DNA from: Punica granatum
Lineage: Eukaryota; Streptophyta; Magnoliopsida; Myrtales; Lythraceae
Length of the DNA: 64,000 nucleotides
Reading direction: 5' to 3'
Assembly: GCF_007655135.1 (NCBI RefSeq)
Contig: NC_045133.1
Location: forward strand, 4,130,376-4,194,375
This document shows, one piece after another, positions 12,641 to 24,258 of the stretch. The position numbers were made by a program, and so were the translations under genes. Every line of letters begins with the position of its first letter. Positions within the stretch are counted from its first letter, which is position 1. The notes beneath the pieces are model-generated. The model was not told where the DNA came from and made no database searches. It was given only the letters and a program-made list of their open reading frames with translations.

Positions 12641-14415
12641 TTACATGTTAGAGTGGCAGGCGAAGAAGCTCGAGTCATGGTGGTAGACATTGAACTGCTT
12701 GAGCCATGAGCTTGCTGCTCTCTGAAGATCCATGAACCTTACGTGTTCAGCTGTTCTAGGTGTTAACCAAAGGTCTCCTTGCATCTTGTAAATCGCTATC
12801 CCGAATGGAAAGAGTGAAATCTTGTCTGATGACTTGTCACAGTCATCTGCAACGCCGAGATAGAACAGAAAGACCGGATCAAGTCCCAGGATCGATCTAG
12901 GAATGAGACAAGATGCTGCTCGTACACAGCCAAACTGAACTGCAATTTGGGCTTTGAAGCAGTTTGGTGAACTTCCTTTCACATAACCAGAGCAATCTGT
13001 TACATCAGTTAAGAGAGGATCATATTCGGTTATTTGGAAATGTGCCTAGGAAAGTTGATGACAGTGTATGGTACGTAAGGAAGCACGTCGACTAATTTTT
13101 ATCGTTTATGTTAGGGATATGGTAAATGGGGTACCTGAGAAGGAAGAGAACTCCATGGAATTAAACACCCCCAAGGGGAATTAAAGAAACATGGAGAAAA
13201 ACAATCTGTACTTTGTGTACTTAAAAAATCGAAGCTCATTCTTCCGAGCCATTGCAGAAGTTATCTGCTGCTGCATTGACAAAAACTGACTTCTCGTGCT
13301 TACCAAGCAACTGCCATCCAACTAGCCGGAGATATATCCAGGCTCGTTAGTGACTTCAGCTCCTCCCGACTCTTCACCAGTTCATTCATCTGAAAATTCA
13401 GAGGGCAGTGATTATCTAGTTCCAATTAATAATGAAACTTCACTGAACTCCTATCCGAATTTAACATGGCACTAAGTTCCTGATATCAAGTTTCAAGTCC
13501 ATCACACATTATTGAATTTATAACATTCGTACTGCATGATGTACAGATGACGAAGAAGCATAGAGGCAAGGGCTGTTAATACTTTATCTAGGAAGGGCAA
13601 TCTTCCAGTATGGAGAAGACATCTCGAAGTACTCCAAGTAGATGTCCCCAAACCGATCCCTGTTCGAGCATAAGCCTCCCTGGTCCGAGCTCAAGTCCTC
13701 CAACACGCTATCCCAAGTGTTACTGGAGTCCGTGCTCAGCTACCTTGACAGGTCACTGCTCCCACTGTCCTCACTTGTAGACTGTCCATCTCCACCGGTC
13801 CATCGCCCTCTCTTCTGTTCCTACAGGGAGGAAACTCAACTCGCTCTAATCACCTTCGATCACAATTTAGGAACAGTATGTGTAGAGAGGCTTAATGTAC
13901 CTAGAGGCCGCAACAACCAACTTGGCGGCAATGTAGATCTGGAGGGCCGATAAGTAAGGGGTATAGTATTGCTTAACGGTCACCCTGGTCTTCAAGGTTG
14001 CTCTGCTCTCGGCCTGGAACGCACTCCATTCCCCGTACCTCTCCCAGAGATCCTTCAGCGCAAATTACTGGATCCGATCCTTATCATCAAAGGGTTGCCA
14101 CTGGAGATTTGTCTCATCAGGCATGCAACTCTGCACTCAATTATCGAAAGCTCAAGTGAGCAATACGAATCGAGGACCATCCTATGCTCAAAAATACTTA
14201 AATCTTCACCAATCCGTGTCGACGAAATTGCAAATTATAAACGATCATAATGGCAACAAGAACAGATGAAAATGAAACTGCTAAGGGAAAACACAGATTC
14301 GACCAAATGAGGAGGAATAAACTACGATTACCCGGTAAACAGTTCTGGAAGGAGCTGTCGGCGCGACCGAGTCGAGAAACCGTTGCAGGTTACCCCAACC
14401 TGTGGAAGCCGGCAT
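12641..14415 (-). pseudogene. Decayed DUF789-family gene
   Basis: Minus-strand fragments of a DUF789 protein occur in the right order. The N-terminus is 14415-about 14330 (NLQRFLDSVAPTAPS). Next comes the block DLWERYGEWSAF with VKQYYTPYLSALQIY (about 14065-13890). Then come an acidic Ser-rich block with DIYLEYFEMSSPY (about 13790-13608), DISPASWMAVAW (about 13390-13305), WYPIYHIP with CFLTYHTLSS (about 13133-13040), and the C-terminal block YKMQGDLWLTPRTAE to 12641. The frame carries in-frame stops at 14065-14067, 13740-13742 and 13092-13094. It also has a +1 shift at about 13607 and another near 13035. Plausible splice junctions survive, for example GCTTG|GTAAGC at about 13303, so this is a decayed ordinary gene and not a retrocopy. 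DUF789 has no known biochemical role. The last block (about 13030-12641) remains open. Confidence 0.8.
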
Positions 14416-15840
14416 TTCAAATTCAATTCTTCTCACCAAAATTCTCCTCTCTATCAACCCAGTTGATGAATCTCGTTACCATCCCAACCACTATTATTTC
14501 ATAAGATTCTCTGTTTCAGTGTTCATGCTCTGTTCTGTATACAGATCACAAAGAACGGGGAGCTGAGATAATACGGATTGTACGTAAATCCCTGTGATTG
14601 CACTCCACAACTCACCAAATAAGGAATCTATCGCATTCTCATTAATAAATTATTTCAAAATTTCAACAAAAAAGGCAACCTCCGATCAGCGGACAGATTG
14701 CAGCTTCCGGTTTCGGAGACATCCCAGGATCTTCAATTCAATTAACCATTTCAACATCACAAACATAAGTTTCTGCTTAGTATTTTCAAATTCTGCTCAA
14801 AGGGTCTCAAGAAAGATCATCAATGGCGGGATCAGAGGAGGAAGATGAGGTGAACTGAAGCAGACGGAGGTAGAATGAATGTAACGAAGAACAGGGGAAG
14901 GTTTTTCTTTTTCTTTTTTTGGTGGGTGAGTTTTTAAATTTGGGTAATGATTGGAGGGTTCTTGTTTGTTCTTGTTGCGATTATGATACCTGCAAATTTA
15001 TGCAGAGAATCGACAGGGTGAGGGCGTGGGGAGTCGTGGCCGTCAGGTGAGGCTGCTCCGCCGCGTGTCAGGGCGGAGCAGCCCCACTGTCGTGCTTACT
15101 CTCCGTTTTCGTCAGGTAGCTCTGTTCTTATTCCCTTCTATATACTGATTTCGTCCTTTCTGTATAGCCACATCATCTGATGCTCGACGCTGACAAATTT
15201 TATCAGAGACCCGTTTGTTTTGGGATTTCAATTTTTACTGTTGTTTCGATTTCATCCCAGGATAAGTCCTCCTTAGAGTTTCTTCCGGTGATCAGTTCAT
15301 TTTTATGGTCCGAAAGCCTGAGATTCGTTCTCTGTAAGGACTCGGGAAATCCGAGGACCGAGCTCTGCCACCAGCACGGCATTAGGCGTTCTCTAATAGG
15401 GCGGAAGCACGAGTTGGAGGATGAATCATTTTAACAGCTGCCGGAAAAAGGACTGCTCAACTGTCCTGGCAATCCGATACGGTCCACTTGATTGCTTCCT
15501 GGTACCTGGAGAGGAGTTTCTCACAAACAATGAAGGGAAGTTGAGCATATTGATGAACAAGATGGTCATAAGGATTCCAAGACGGGTGTGCATTATGTTC
15601 CGTTAAGGCATGGAGAGAAATCGATATAGAAGTCCTTCATTCGACGGATTTCTTTAGGAAAATCTGCAGCAACTTCTGCAAAATTCTATTTGATGATGGC
15701 TTTGGTATGAATCAAACTAAACTATCATGCGATGAGCGCGGATAGACGCAACAAGCAACACAAATCCAAACAAAATGGATTACTGGAACATCTAAAATGG
15801 AGCGAGACTTCTTTAAAACTTGCCGAAGGCAGTGTCTAAA
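14416..15840. other. Intergenic region
   Basis: No gene is supported. The part next to 14415 would be the former promoter of the DUF789 copy. It contains a GC-rich hairpin at 15051-15083. Plus-strand frames near 15180-15606 have no recognisable domain. Confidence 0.4.
15051..15083. repeat. 12-bp perfect inverted repeat (hairpin)
   Basis: GGCTGCTCCGCC at 15051-15062 is the exact reverse complement of GGCGGAGCAGCC at 15072-15083, with a 9-nt loop. It is strikingly GC-rich in an AT-rich spacer. There is no T-tract typical of a terminator and no known function. Confidence 0.8.
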
Positions 15841-15846
15841 ACATCT

Positions 15847-16080
15847 TACCGTGAAATGAGCCGTTGATCAATCGACCAGATCAACCGGATAGAGAGAGGG
15901 ATACCTACTGGGCCTTAGGATAACAAGCCAACCTCGAGAAAGTCTTACTGGGAAATGAGCCGTCAATCAATCAATCAGATCAACCTTACTGTGAAATGAG
16001 CCATCAATCAATCGATCAGATCAACCGATAATGAAAGGGATGCCTACAAGGCCTCAGGATAAGAAACCAACCTCGAGGAC
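15847..16080. repeat. Nested tandem duplication (long-short-long units)
   Basis: A unit of about 96 bp starts at 15847 with CTTACCGTGAAATGAGCC and ends CCAACCTCGAG. It recurs at 15984-16080. Between them, at 15943-15983, is a 41-bp copy of only the first part. The core AATCAATCGATCAGATCAAC recurs in all three with a few substitutions. This looks like unequal duplication, and no coding role is visible. Confidence 0.8.
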
Positions 16081-16300
16081 AAAATGCGGAACACGTGCAG
16101 CATAGAGGCTTTGGCTTGAAAGTCCCTCCTTGTCTCTCTGCAACAACAGAAGCACCAAAACAATGGACTGCAAGTCTGCAACCTCCCTGTGAACCACTTC
16201 GTTTCCCTTGATTGATCAAGCCACCATTGAATGCGACGGCCGAGGATCCTCCTGTTAGAAGTACGTGAGATCCTCTTCATCCTCGGAATCATCACCATCA
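16040..16300 (-). pseudogene. Fragment resembling the 3' coding end of YJU2/CCDC94
   Basis: On the minus strand this stretch aligns by eye with the C-terminal coding part of the YJU2 copy at 19755-20690. Shared stretches include CCGAGGATGAAGA, CTTCTAACA and AAGTGGTTC. At the protein level NQGKRSGSQGGCRLA here matches NKGKQSGSKGICRLE there. Several frames are needed to follow it, and no YJU2 core domain lies upstream, so it is a broken fragment. Its 3' part (about 16085-16150) also resembles 19165-19230. The PPR gene lies between the two related regions. Confidence 0.5.
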
Positions 16301-16840
16301 GTTAATCTTCACACAATTTTGAACTCTGAAAGCTTCGAGGAAAGTAGCGGTAAGCCAAAGTATCTAATAAGGAAGAGCAAGCCTTTCTTAAAGCTTGAAT
16401 TCTCAATCAACTCCTGCTCTTAATTTTTTTCTAAACCAGCACAAAGGAGTTCAGCATTACATCAAAAACCAGAAAGCCTGTATAATAAGCGAGAACCCTA
16501 CCTACAGCCTGTAAGGAGAGCCTAGGGCACTATTCGAGAAAATAAATAGACCGCAAAATAAATGGTGGCTGAAGCTGAAAAAAAGAGGCCCTTTGAATAT
16601 TCTACATATTTTAAAGAAACATAATATTACATTCGATAAACAGGAATTGAATGATGCAAAATATACAAAACACAGAGATATATTTTCAAACGCTTTCCAT
16701 CAGCAAACAAGCAAATGTTACAACCCTCACTCTCATGCTTTCTTCTAGCAAATCTATAGATATATAACATAATATACAATTAAATCCAACGAAATATCAC
16801 ACTGGTTTCAACAAAAAGCTATCAGCTAGAAAATAAGATT
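16301..16840. other. Spacer and probable 3' UTR of the PPR gene
   Basis: AT-rich sequence with no gene supported. The part near 16840 is the likely 3' UTR of the PPR gene. Confidence 0.4.
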
Positions 16841-18777
16841 CTATGGGAGCTTCTGTATGAGTTGGAGAAAGTTTGAGTCCAATCTGTCATCCAAGAGCAG
16901 TTCCGCAGTAGATGCATCAACAACAAAGCCACTACCACGCATTTTGCGGAGAAGCTCTAGAGCGATTAACTCTTCATTGTTCTGAAGAGCGGCCCTAATC
17001 AGAATGTTGTAAGAGGTGGCATTTAGGGAACATCCTCTCTCTCCCATTTCTTGGAGCAACTTACTGGCCTCATCTGCATGGCCTTCCTTACATAATCCGT
17101 TCATGAGCGTGTTAAAGATCACTACATCAGGTTGGCACCCGTTCCTGAGCATGGTTCTAAAGAGTCTCTTAGCGTCCTCAACTTTCCTGGCGTAGCACAA
17201 TCCTTTTATGAGGATAGTGTAGATGATGATGCTGGGACCGATCCCTCGATCTTCTAATTGCTGAAACATGGTCATTGCCCTATCAAGATGACCGTGTTTA
17301 CAGTATCCGTCCAAGAGGATAGAACATGTCTGAATGGTTGGAGGGTGACCGACATTTTGCATCTTCCTAAGATGTTCCTCTGCAGCCTGCATGTTTCCAA
17401 TCTGACAAAAGCCGCCAATGAGAGTGTTGTATGTTACAATGGTTGGAATCAGACCCTTTTCAAGCATTTGATGATACATATACACTGCTTTATCCATTGC
17501 TTTCCCCTTGCAATATCCATCTATCATTGTATTGTAAGTAATGTCATCAGGGAGGCAACCATTTTCAACCATTGAATTAAATAAATTCTCAGCATCATCC
17601 ATTCTATTATGAAGACGGTATCCAGCAATCAGAGAACTGTACGTGACAACAACAGGCTCGATACCTCTTCGAATCATAGCATGAAAAGCAGATTCTGCTT
17701 CCGAAAGCATCCCATCCTTACATAGTGCATCTATAACTATGTTGAAGGTTAGCACATTCGGAATGATATCCTTTTGGGTCATTCCCTGCAAAAGTACCTC
17801 AACGTCTTCCCATCGTCCTTCGGAGCAAATAGCATGAATCAGGGAGTTGTAAGTGACAACATTGGGTTGAACACCTTTATCTGTCATCCTGCTGAAGAGT
17901 TGAAAAGCCTCTGTCAATCTTCCTTCCTTGCAAAGGCCCTCGACTACAGTGTTGTACGTAACAACATCAAGCCTGCAGCTTCTGCCCTTCCACTTCTGGA
18001 GCAACCCAAGGGCCAGAGACGTCTTGCCCGTCCTCACAATGCCCTTAATTATTGTTCCATAGGTGACCGCATCAGGTTCGTAGCCTCTAAACTCCATAAA
18101 ATCAACTAATTGCACAGCTCTCGAAAGTTTCCCCTCGATGCAGAGTCCATTGATCAGAATGTTCAAGGCCACCAAGTCCGGCTTAAACCCGAGCTTCAGC
18201 ATTCTGCCCATAACACCAAATCCAAGATCCACCCTTTTCAAACAGCACACACAGTTCATCCAAATACTGAAACTATGAAGGCTAACTCAACACCCGCCTT
18301 ATCCATCTTTCTTATTAGCCTGATAGCGGCGGCGTAGTGCTTCATCCGAACAATGACCCCCAAGATGAGGTTAAAATCAGCAACTGAAGGCAACGGACGG
18401 ATTCCCATCATTCTGTCGAAGCAAGTCAAGGCGTGGTCGAGGTTTCTCAGACCACCGTTCTTGCATCTGTACCTCACATCATCCAAGAATAGATCAGCAT
18501 TCTTCCCCTCAGAAATTGCACTGCTAGAGCAGAAACCATGACTGCAGAGAGATGAATGGAGAAGAGGAAGACCGTCGCTGCTGCGGAAGAGACAACTTAC
18601 GGGTTGAAGGAGCAGCGGAGAAGCTCGGAGACATTCTGAAACAACCGAATGAACGGAGGGAGCACATCTTCTCAAGCACCTCCCCGCCGCCATCTGCGAG
18701 CATGTCGGATAGCTCAGGAAGGAACAGGAAGGAACGAAGGAAGAAGAAAGGGAGAAAAACTCCTTCCACTCCCCCAA
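16841..18777 (-). pseudogene. Restorer-of-fertility-like P-class PPR gene with one frameshift
   Basis: P-class pentatricopeptide repeat proteins bind organellar RNA. The 3' frame (18259-16841, 472 residues) holds about 13 consecutive 35-residue repeats, with hallmarks such as PNVVTYNSLI, GLCKEGRLTEA and PDVVIFNTLMNGLC. The 5' frame (18777-18256) holds an Arg/Ser-rich organelle-targeting N-terminus and the first repeats, ending KAGVEL. At about 18272 one base appears to be missing relative to the usual continuation (VEL-six residues-SIW-NC-CHLKRVD). This splits the gene into two frames that meet at an ATGA overlap. The rest is clean, so the lesion is recent or is an assembly error. The gene is intronless, as usual for this family. 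The start is either 18777 or the more typical MAAGRCLRRC at 18693. The similarity to RFL-type PPRs is family-level inference. Confidence 0.85.
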
Positions 18778-19754
18778 GACTTTCGTATTGTCAAATGAGT
18801 CCCCAAACTTTGATACTTGAAAGAATAAAAAATCAGCTCCTCAAGCTATAGGATATTGATGGATGAAGAAATCATTTTCCGTTTTCCCGAATGAGTTACA
18901 TGATTAAATTATATTTAAAATTCTACATTATATCAAGTTCGAAATAGAGGGGTCTTCGATTTTAAAGTATCACGAGTACAGCTTTAAAATTGTTAGTCGA
19001 GATCGATCGCCTTCGACCATTCTGTGGAGGTCACAACATCACGTTGATATCCGACTCCTCTTCCACAGGTTCGAGTAGCCAGTGATTTGGTATATATGAT
19101 TGTTTGTTCTATTTGTGGCATACCTTGTGGAAGGGTCTCCCACTCGATCACAAAAGAAAGACTAGATTTCCGAACATTTGCAGCATGGAGGCTTCAGCTT
19201 GGCAGTCCTTATTACCTTTTCGTCTGCAATAAATTGTGCGAAACAGAGAATGTTCCGCCCCGATCAAGGTTGAAACACCGAGGTTGGTTCCGACAGCTTG
19301 TCTGAGCAAATTCTACATAGCAAGTGTAAAAATCCATCAAACAGATTAACAGGCAACAAGGAAGAATCTTCAAAGGCGATGCCGATATGCACCTGAGTTG
19401 GGTACATTCTGAAAAAGACATACAGTTCAATCCCGAATTCGGGTTTCTGAGTCACCATGACCATCAGCAGCATCCTCTTTTCGGCGAAGAACACGCATTC
19501 TGTACTACTTAAATCAGATTTTATACAAGAACGTGTAAAAATTGCATCTCATTCAGCATTCTTTAAGTCCTCAGCCTAACATTGGAGCAAAGTCGTTATT
19601 TAAGCTAATCGAATCAAGAACGAAGCAGCAACTGGAATATGAATAAATTGCAACTCGAATAAAATTCATTTTCTTACCAAATGGATTCTTATGACAGTGG
19701 CTAAGCATAAAAGAGAGAGCTTTATGCTTCCATGTTGAAGACCGGATGATGTAC
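18778..19754. other. Spacer between PPR and YJU2 copies
   Basis: No intact gene is seen. The part near 19755 is the former 3' UTR of the YJU2 copy. A stretch at about 19165-19230 resembles 16085-16150 (shared GAGGCTT, GCTTG, AGTCC in order), which suggests a duplicated 3' segment. Confidence 0.4.
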
Positions 19755-20690
19755 TCACTCGTCATCGTCACTTCCGTAGCTTCGACAGAGAGACTGCAGC
19801 CCTGTTTCTGCACTAACAAGCTCGTCCTCCACCCCTTTCGTGATCTCCCCAAGTCGTGAAGTAGGCTTCTTTACCACTGACACCCGAACAACAGAAGAGC
19901 TGAAAACAGATTCCAGACGGCAAATTCCCTTAGAACCACTTTGCTTTCCTTTATTGCTCGAGCTGCTGATCGATGCAATAGCAGATGATTGTTCCGTTTT
20001 CTTCCCCTTGTTAGAAGCATCGCGAGCAGGTTTGTCTTCATCCTCGGCATCACCACCATGGTTTAGTCTTCACACGGAACCCTTCGATATATGAAACAGT
20101 ATTGATTTGACGAGCGCTTCGTCCTCTTTTTCCAACTCCACTTCCTTCTCCGCAGACAAGCACCACAGGTTCTCCAGCATTTTATCCACACTGACTTTTG
20201 CGTGCCGGGAATTCAGAGATTTGATCTCATCGAGCGCAGCAAGAACATCCATTTTTCGCTTCGACTCTCTAGCCCGATTCTCTAGAGATTTCATGACATC
20301 ACCTACTGCTGCCTCCTCAGCCACCCTCTTCCTCTTCACCCTGTTCGCCTCCTCATCCTCCATTCGCCCGGGCTCAAAGCTCCTCGTCACGCCGGTCTCC
20401 ACAGTATAGCCCAAGTTCTTTGGGTCCGTCTTTACTGTAAACTCCGAGAGGCAGTTAGTGAACTTGAAGTAGAACCGGAATACCTTGATCCCCAAGTAAT
20501 CCCCGGCAATCTCCATACGAGAATTAAACTTTGTCCCTGCATAGATGAAACATCTGCAAGCCTTGCATCGCCCACTCATTGGGAGCATCATCCGGACCCG
20601 GCCCTGGTGCCCTAGATCACTAATCCGCTTCAGCTTGGATGGATCAAAGTCAGGCGGATAGTACTTGTTGAGAACCTTCCTCTCTCCCAT
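19755..20690 (-). pseudogene. YJU2: Intronless YJU2/CCDC94 (Cwc16 family) copy with premature stop
   Basis: YJU2 is a spliceosomal protein that promotes the first catalytic step. The frame starts MGERKVLNKYYPPDFDPSKLKR and includes GTKFNSRMEIAGDYLGI and VKTDPKNLGY, all family hallmarks. At 20072-20070 a TGA ends the frame after 206 residues. The same frame then continues open to 19755 with a typical acidic/Ser-rich tail ending LQSLCRSYGSDDDE. A CGA to TGA change would explain the stop. Of the two zinc-binding CxxC pairs, the first is kept (CKAC) but the second reads FTNC, where the family has CTKC, so a metal ligand is lost. There is no intron across 936 bp, which suggests a retrocopy. No poly-A tract or target-site duplication was found. 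A truncated protein could still be made, but its function is doubtful. Confidence 0.8.
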
Positions 20691-22474
20691 CTCCTCTGGT
20701 CGATGTAAAGCTTCCTACTTCGAAAGCTCGATCTTTGCAGAAATCTCCGGTCGTCTAATCGGAACCGGAAGTCGCCGGCAAAGTCTCCTCAATGAAGCCG
20801 GGAAACTTCAAATTTATAGGTTCGCGTATGGTTAAAAAACCGCTAGAAGGCGGGGCAAGTTTCAATTGCTCTTTAGTCCTCAAATGTTTGTTTATTTGCG
20901 AAGAAGTCCTTCAATTCTCCTGATACTGGGACGGTATGGAATGATCAATGTGGAAGGAGGGGTCGAGACTTCAAACTCAAAAGCATATAGATATCACCAC
21001 CGTAGAAACAGAAATTCAGGATAAAACACTATCTTAGAGATATAAATATCACCACTCTAAGAATCGTGTATCCGAATCACCACTTTCGGAGGCCAAATTA
21101 CCACCTTGGTAGGCCAATCCAATGATACAGAAACAATATTTACCACTTTAGGGGAATCCGAGAGATACAGAACGTGAATGCTCAAAACAAACTCCAATAT
21201 CATTAATCTACTAAATGTTCTCTTACAATGAGAATAAATCTCTATTTATAGATTCAAGACAACTACCTAGACTCTTAAAATATGAAATCGATAATTAAGA
21301 AACTTTTTTTTATATATATAATAGGAATCTAACATTTAAGATACTTCCTAAACATAAATTAGGAAATTATGAAATTCTCTTCCCAAACTTAATCGTTATG
21401 AATATATCCTCTTTTTAGAAAATTAACAGAGGAAATAAAAAATCATCTTTATGTTGTAGCATCTCCATGAATGGAAATAATTTTGTCTTGGACTTTATCT
21501 TCTTTGTTGGGCAATCCACCGTATCGTGGCACATGCTCCCACATCATATCCAGTTATTTCATATGCATAAACCAGCTTCGCCGAACACCAGCCGACCAAT
21601 ACCTATTTGGTGTTGTGGCCCAACTTTTTATTACGGACCTCTCGCTCCCGTGGCCCAACGAAATGGGTCGTACCTTGTTCTCCTAAAAGCCAACGGGGCC
21701 GTCGGCCAGTTTGGGTTGGTCTCCGTGAGCCAACTTGGTTCGATCACGCATGATTGAGGTTGCGATGAGAATCGCAACTCGGTAGGATCGATTGACCAAA
21801 ACCACAAATGTGTTGCTAATGGCTCGAGTTTAGTTCGAGCGAGGATTATTATTCGAGAGACGCTGCAGTTAGTGCACGATCAATCTGTGGCCATACCTGT
21901 GATGTCTTGATCGGTGTCTGTGGTGCCCCAACATGAAGCGCTATATTGTACAGAAGAACCAACTTGGCACATACAGTCCCACGTTAATCTTACTTACACA
22001 TTCTTATTGATGTAACACAGTGACCTTAAAAGAGAACTACTGTCCTACCAACAGGAGTTGGTTTAAGTGATTCGACGTTTATTTCCCTTAAATAAGGTCT
22101 TGAGTATGGATTTTGTGATTGGAAAAAATTCATACTATGAGAGCCTTACCCCTTAGTGAGCCTACCCAACTTGACTAAATTAATCAATGCTTAATTGAAC
22201 TACCGAATACCATAGATTAAACCAAAAAAAGACAACCACTTTCTTAACTCATATGCCCAGAAAGTGTATCAAAAGCAGACACAATATATTGTCTCTATAG
22301 TATTAGCAAAAATAAGGGGCGATCTTAATCCCGACAGCAGTCGATGAAGTCGGCGGACCAATTTTCGGGGGAAAGAAAGGCGTTATCGACATCGATTGAC
22401 TAGGAGAGTGCCATGTTCAACGTCTCTGCCTACATACTATATATGGATTCAGCTGGAGTAGGCCATTCACATTT
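20691..22474. other. Repeat-like spacer left of the retrotransposon
   Basis: The first about 150 bases would be the YJU2 copy's 5' flank. From about 20950 to 22440 the sequence looks repeat-derived. It has several ACCAC-rich stretches (21000-21150), and a segment at about 22010-22180 (AGGAGTTGGTTTAAGTGATT onward) reads like a common plant dispersed repeat. I cannot assign an element class or boundaries. Confidence 0.35.
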
Positions 22475-22479
22475 ATTAG
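22475..22479. repeat. Target-site duplication ATTAG (left)
   Basis: ATTAG directly precedes the left LTR and matches 30679-30683 right after the right LTR. This is the 5-bp duplication expected for Ty1/copia integration. Confidence 0.95.
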
Positions 22480-24244
22480 TGCTAGTTCCACGGGGCGCAA
22501 CGGAAGCGAAAAAGGAACAGAAATTTAAAATTTCCTACCCGTGAAACTAATTCCAAGACCTACTAGAAGAATAAGAGTAAATAAAAACGTACCTGGAATA
22601 TTTAAAGTTGTCGACCGAGCGTCCCACGCGTGACGCCTCTACTGGAATCCACACCGACTTTGTTGACGAGTCTTCGAGATCGGCGGTGCTAGCGACCAAC
22701 ACTCGAAAGAAACACTGGTGCGACTCTCGAAATTTATTAGACTTAATTGGACCTAATGAGTTGAACAATTCAACTCAATTATGCCCATTTATATACATAC
22801 ATGTATATCTTATATATTTGTGTATGTAAACGTACACAAACACATGCATACATATATATCTCATCTATATATATATATATATATTCTGTACCCTTTATAT
22901 AACAAACAGGAAGGGAAGAAAATTCAAATCCCACCGATGTGGGATTAGAATTACATGGGCTCCCTACATGACATGTGTCTAGGTAAATGGCATCATTTAA
23001 TTAGCCCATGTGTATGTATAAATGTAGACATATGTATGGCCCATGTGTCTAGGTAAATGGCATCATTTAATTAGCCCATGTGTATGTATAAATGTAGACA
23101 TATGTATGGCCCATGTGTCACCGTATTAATCTTGCATCAATTTGGTCCATTTAATCTAATAAATCGAGTCTAATTAATCGACAAATTTAATCTCATTAAA
23201 TATCCGATTAATTAGTCGCACCATAAATCATCTAATCTTTATTAGATGATTTTATTGTTTCAAAATATCTCGTCAATTTAGTCGTAGTGTGTGACCCTGT
23301 AGGTTCCCAATTACGTTGACAGTAATATCAAAATCTCTATTTCAATATTACAAACAGTGAGTGGCATCTAGCAATGCATCACTGTTACTCAAGTAATCGG
23401 AAAGTCAATTTCTCGACGAACCTTGTGACCTCCATTACCGTGTAATATAATCCCTTTGTCCTCTATATCTCTATTGAGCCCAAGGCATGGTCGATGACAT
23501 CCTTGTATGGCTCAATATCTCTTTTTCTTGGTTTACCGGGTAAGTCTATCAGAACAAATGAGCTCGATATCATTATATCGACTCATTTGGGTATGCATAC
23601 ACTTTTAGACTTAACCACCAAGTGGCCGTGAGATATCGCTCCCGTTTCGTAGGAGGGACAAATCCTATCTTGATCACTCACATTCCTCTCCATGCTCTGT
23701 GGTATACCCAATAACTGTCTTTATAACCATCCTGTTACAGTGGCGTTTGACAGTATCAAAGTATATGACATTACATGTAGGAATCTATGGTGACCTCAAG
23801 TCAAAGGACCATTACACTATAGTCACTTTGAGATATGCTAATGACAGTCACGTAACAACCCATGTAGCAATCTCATGGCGGATCAGTCCTATACACATTA
23901 CTCTTAATGTATACATGTGGTGTGATTTGATATCTCCATATCCATGACCTATGAGATTTGATCATCAATCAACACTTACACTAATCTAACCGTATTATCG
24001 TTGTCCTAATTAACGATAATACTTTGACTATGGACATTTAGGAATAATGTTCAGTAATTATAGGATCTCACAATCAAGTCACACTTGATGCCTATTGAAC
24101 CTACTATTCCAAGGACATTATTGTGTAAAATCATATTTAGCGCAATTTACACAATAACAGATATGCCTCGTAATATAATGAAATACATGTCATATTACAG
24201 AACTGATGATAGATTGCATCTAGGGCATACACCAATTCCCAACA
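22480..24244 (-). repeat. 3' LTR
   Basis: It runs TG to CA on the plus strand (TGCTAGTTCC to CCCAACA). It contains a (TA)n run near 22866-22885 and a 70-bp tandem duplication. It matches 28914-30678 in length and, by eye, in all but one base. Confidence 0.96.
22972..23119. repeat. 70-bp tandem duplication inside the left LTR
   Basis: The unit beginning CATGTGTCTAGGTAAATGG occurs at 22972 and again at 23042, with the start of a third copy at about 23112. The same duplication is in the other LTR, so it predates this insertion. It may be a promoter/enhancer duplication in the U3 region. Confidence 0.9.
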
Positions 24245-24256
24245 ATCTCCCACTTG
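24245..24256 (-). other. Polypurine tract
   Basis: On the minus strand CAAGTGGGAGAT directly abuts the 3' LTR (TGTTGGG). This is the expected site for plus-strand DNA priming. The gag-pol stop codon at 24261-24259 is only a few bases upstream of it. Confidence 0.85.
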
Positions 24257-24258
24257 CA

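Noticed and set aside
15051..15083. Intrinsic transcription terminator
   Set aside because: The GC hairpin has no T-run and this is a plant nuclear locus, so bacterial-type termination does not apply.
17258..18337. Plus-strand frames of 75-111 residues
   Set aside because: Antisense to the PPR repeats. Long shadows are expected in repetitive coding sequence.
22547..22829. Identical 73-residue frames on both strands, repeated at 28981-29263
   Set aside because: They are inside the two LTRs and repeat only because the LTRs do.
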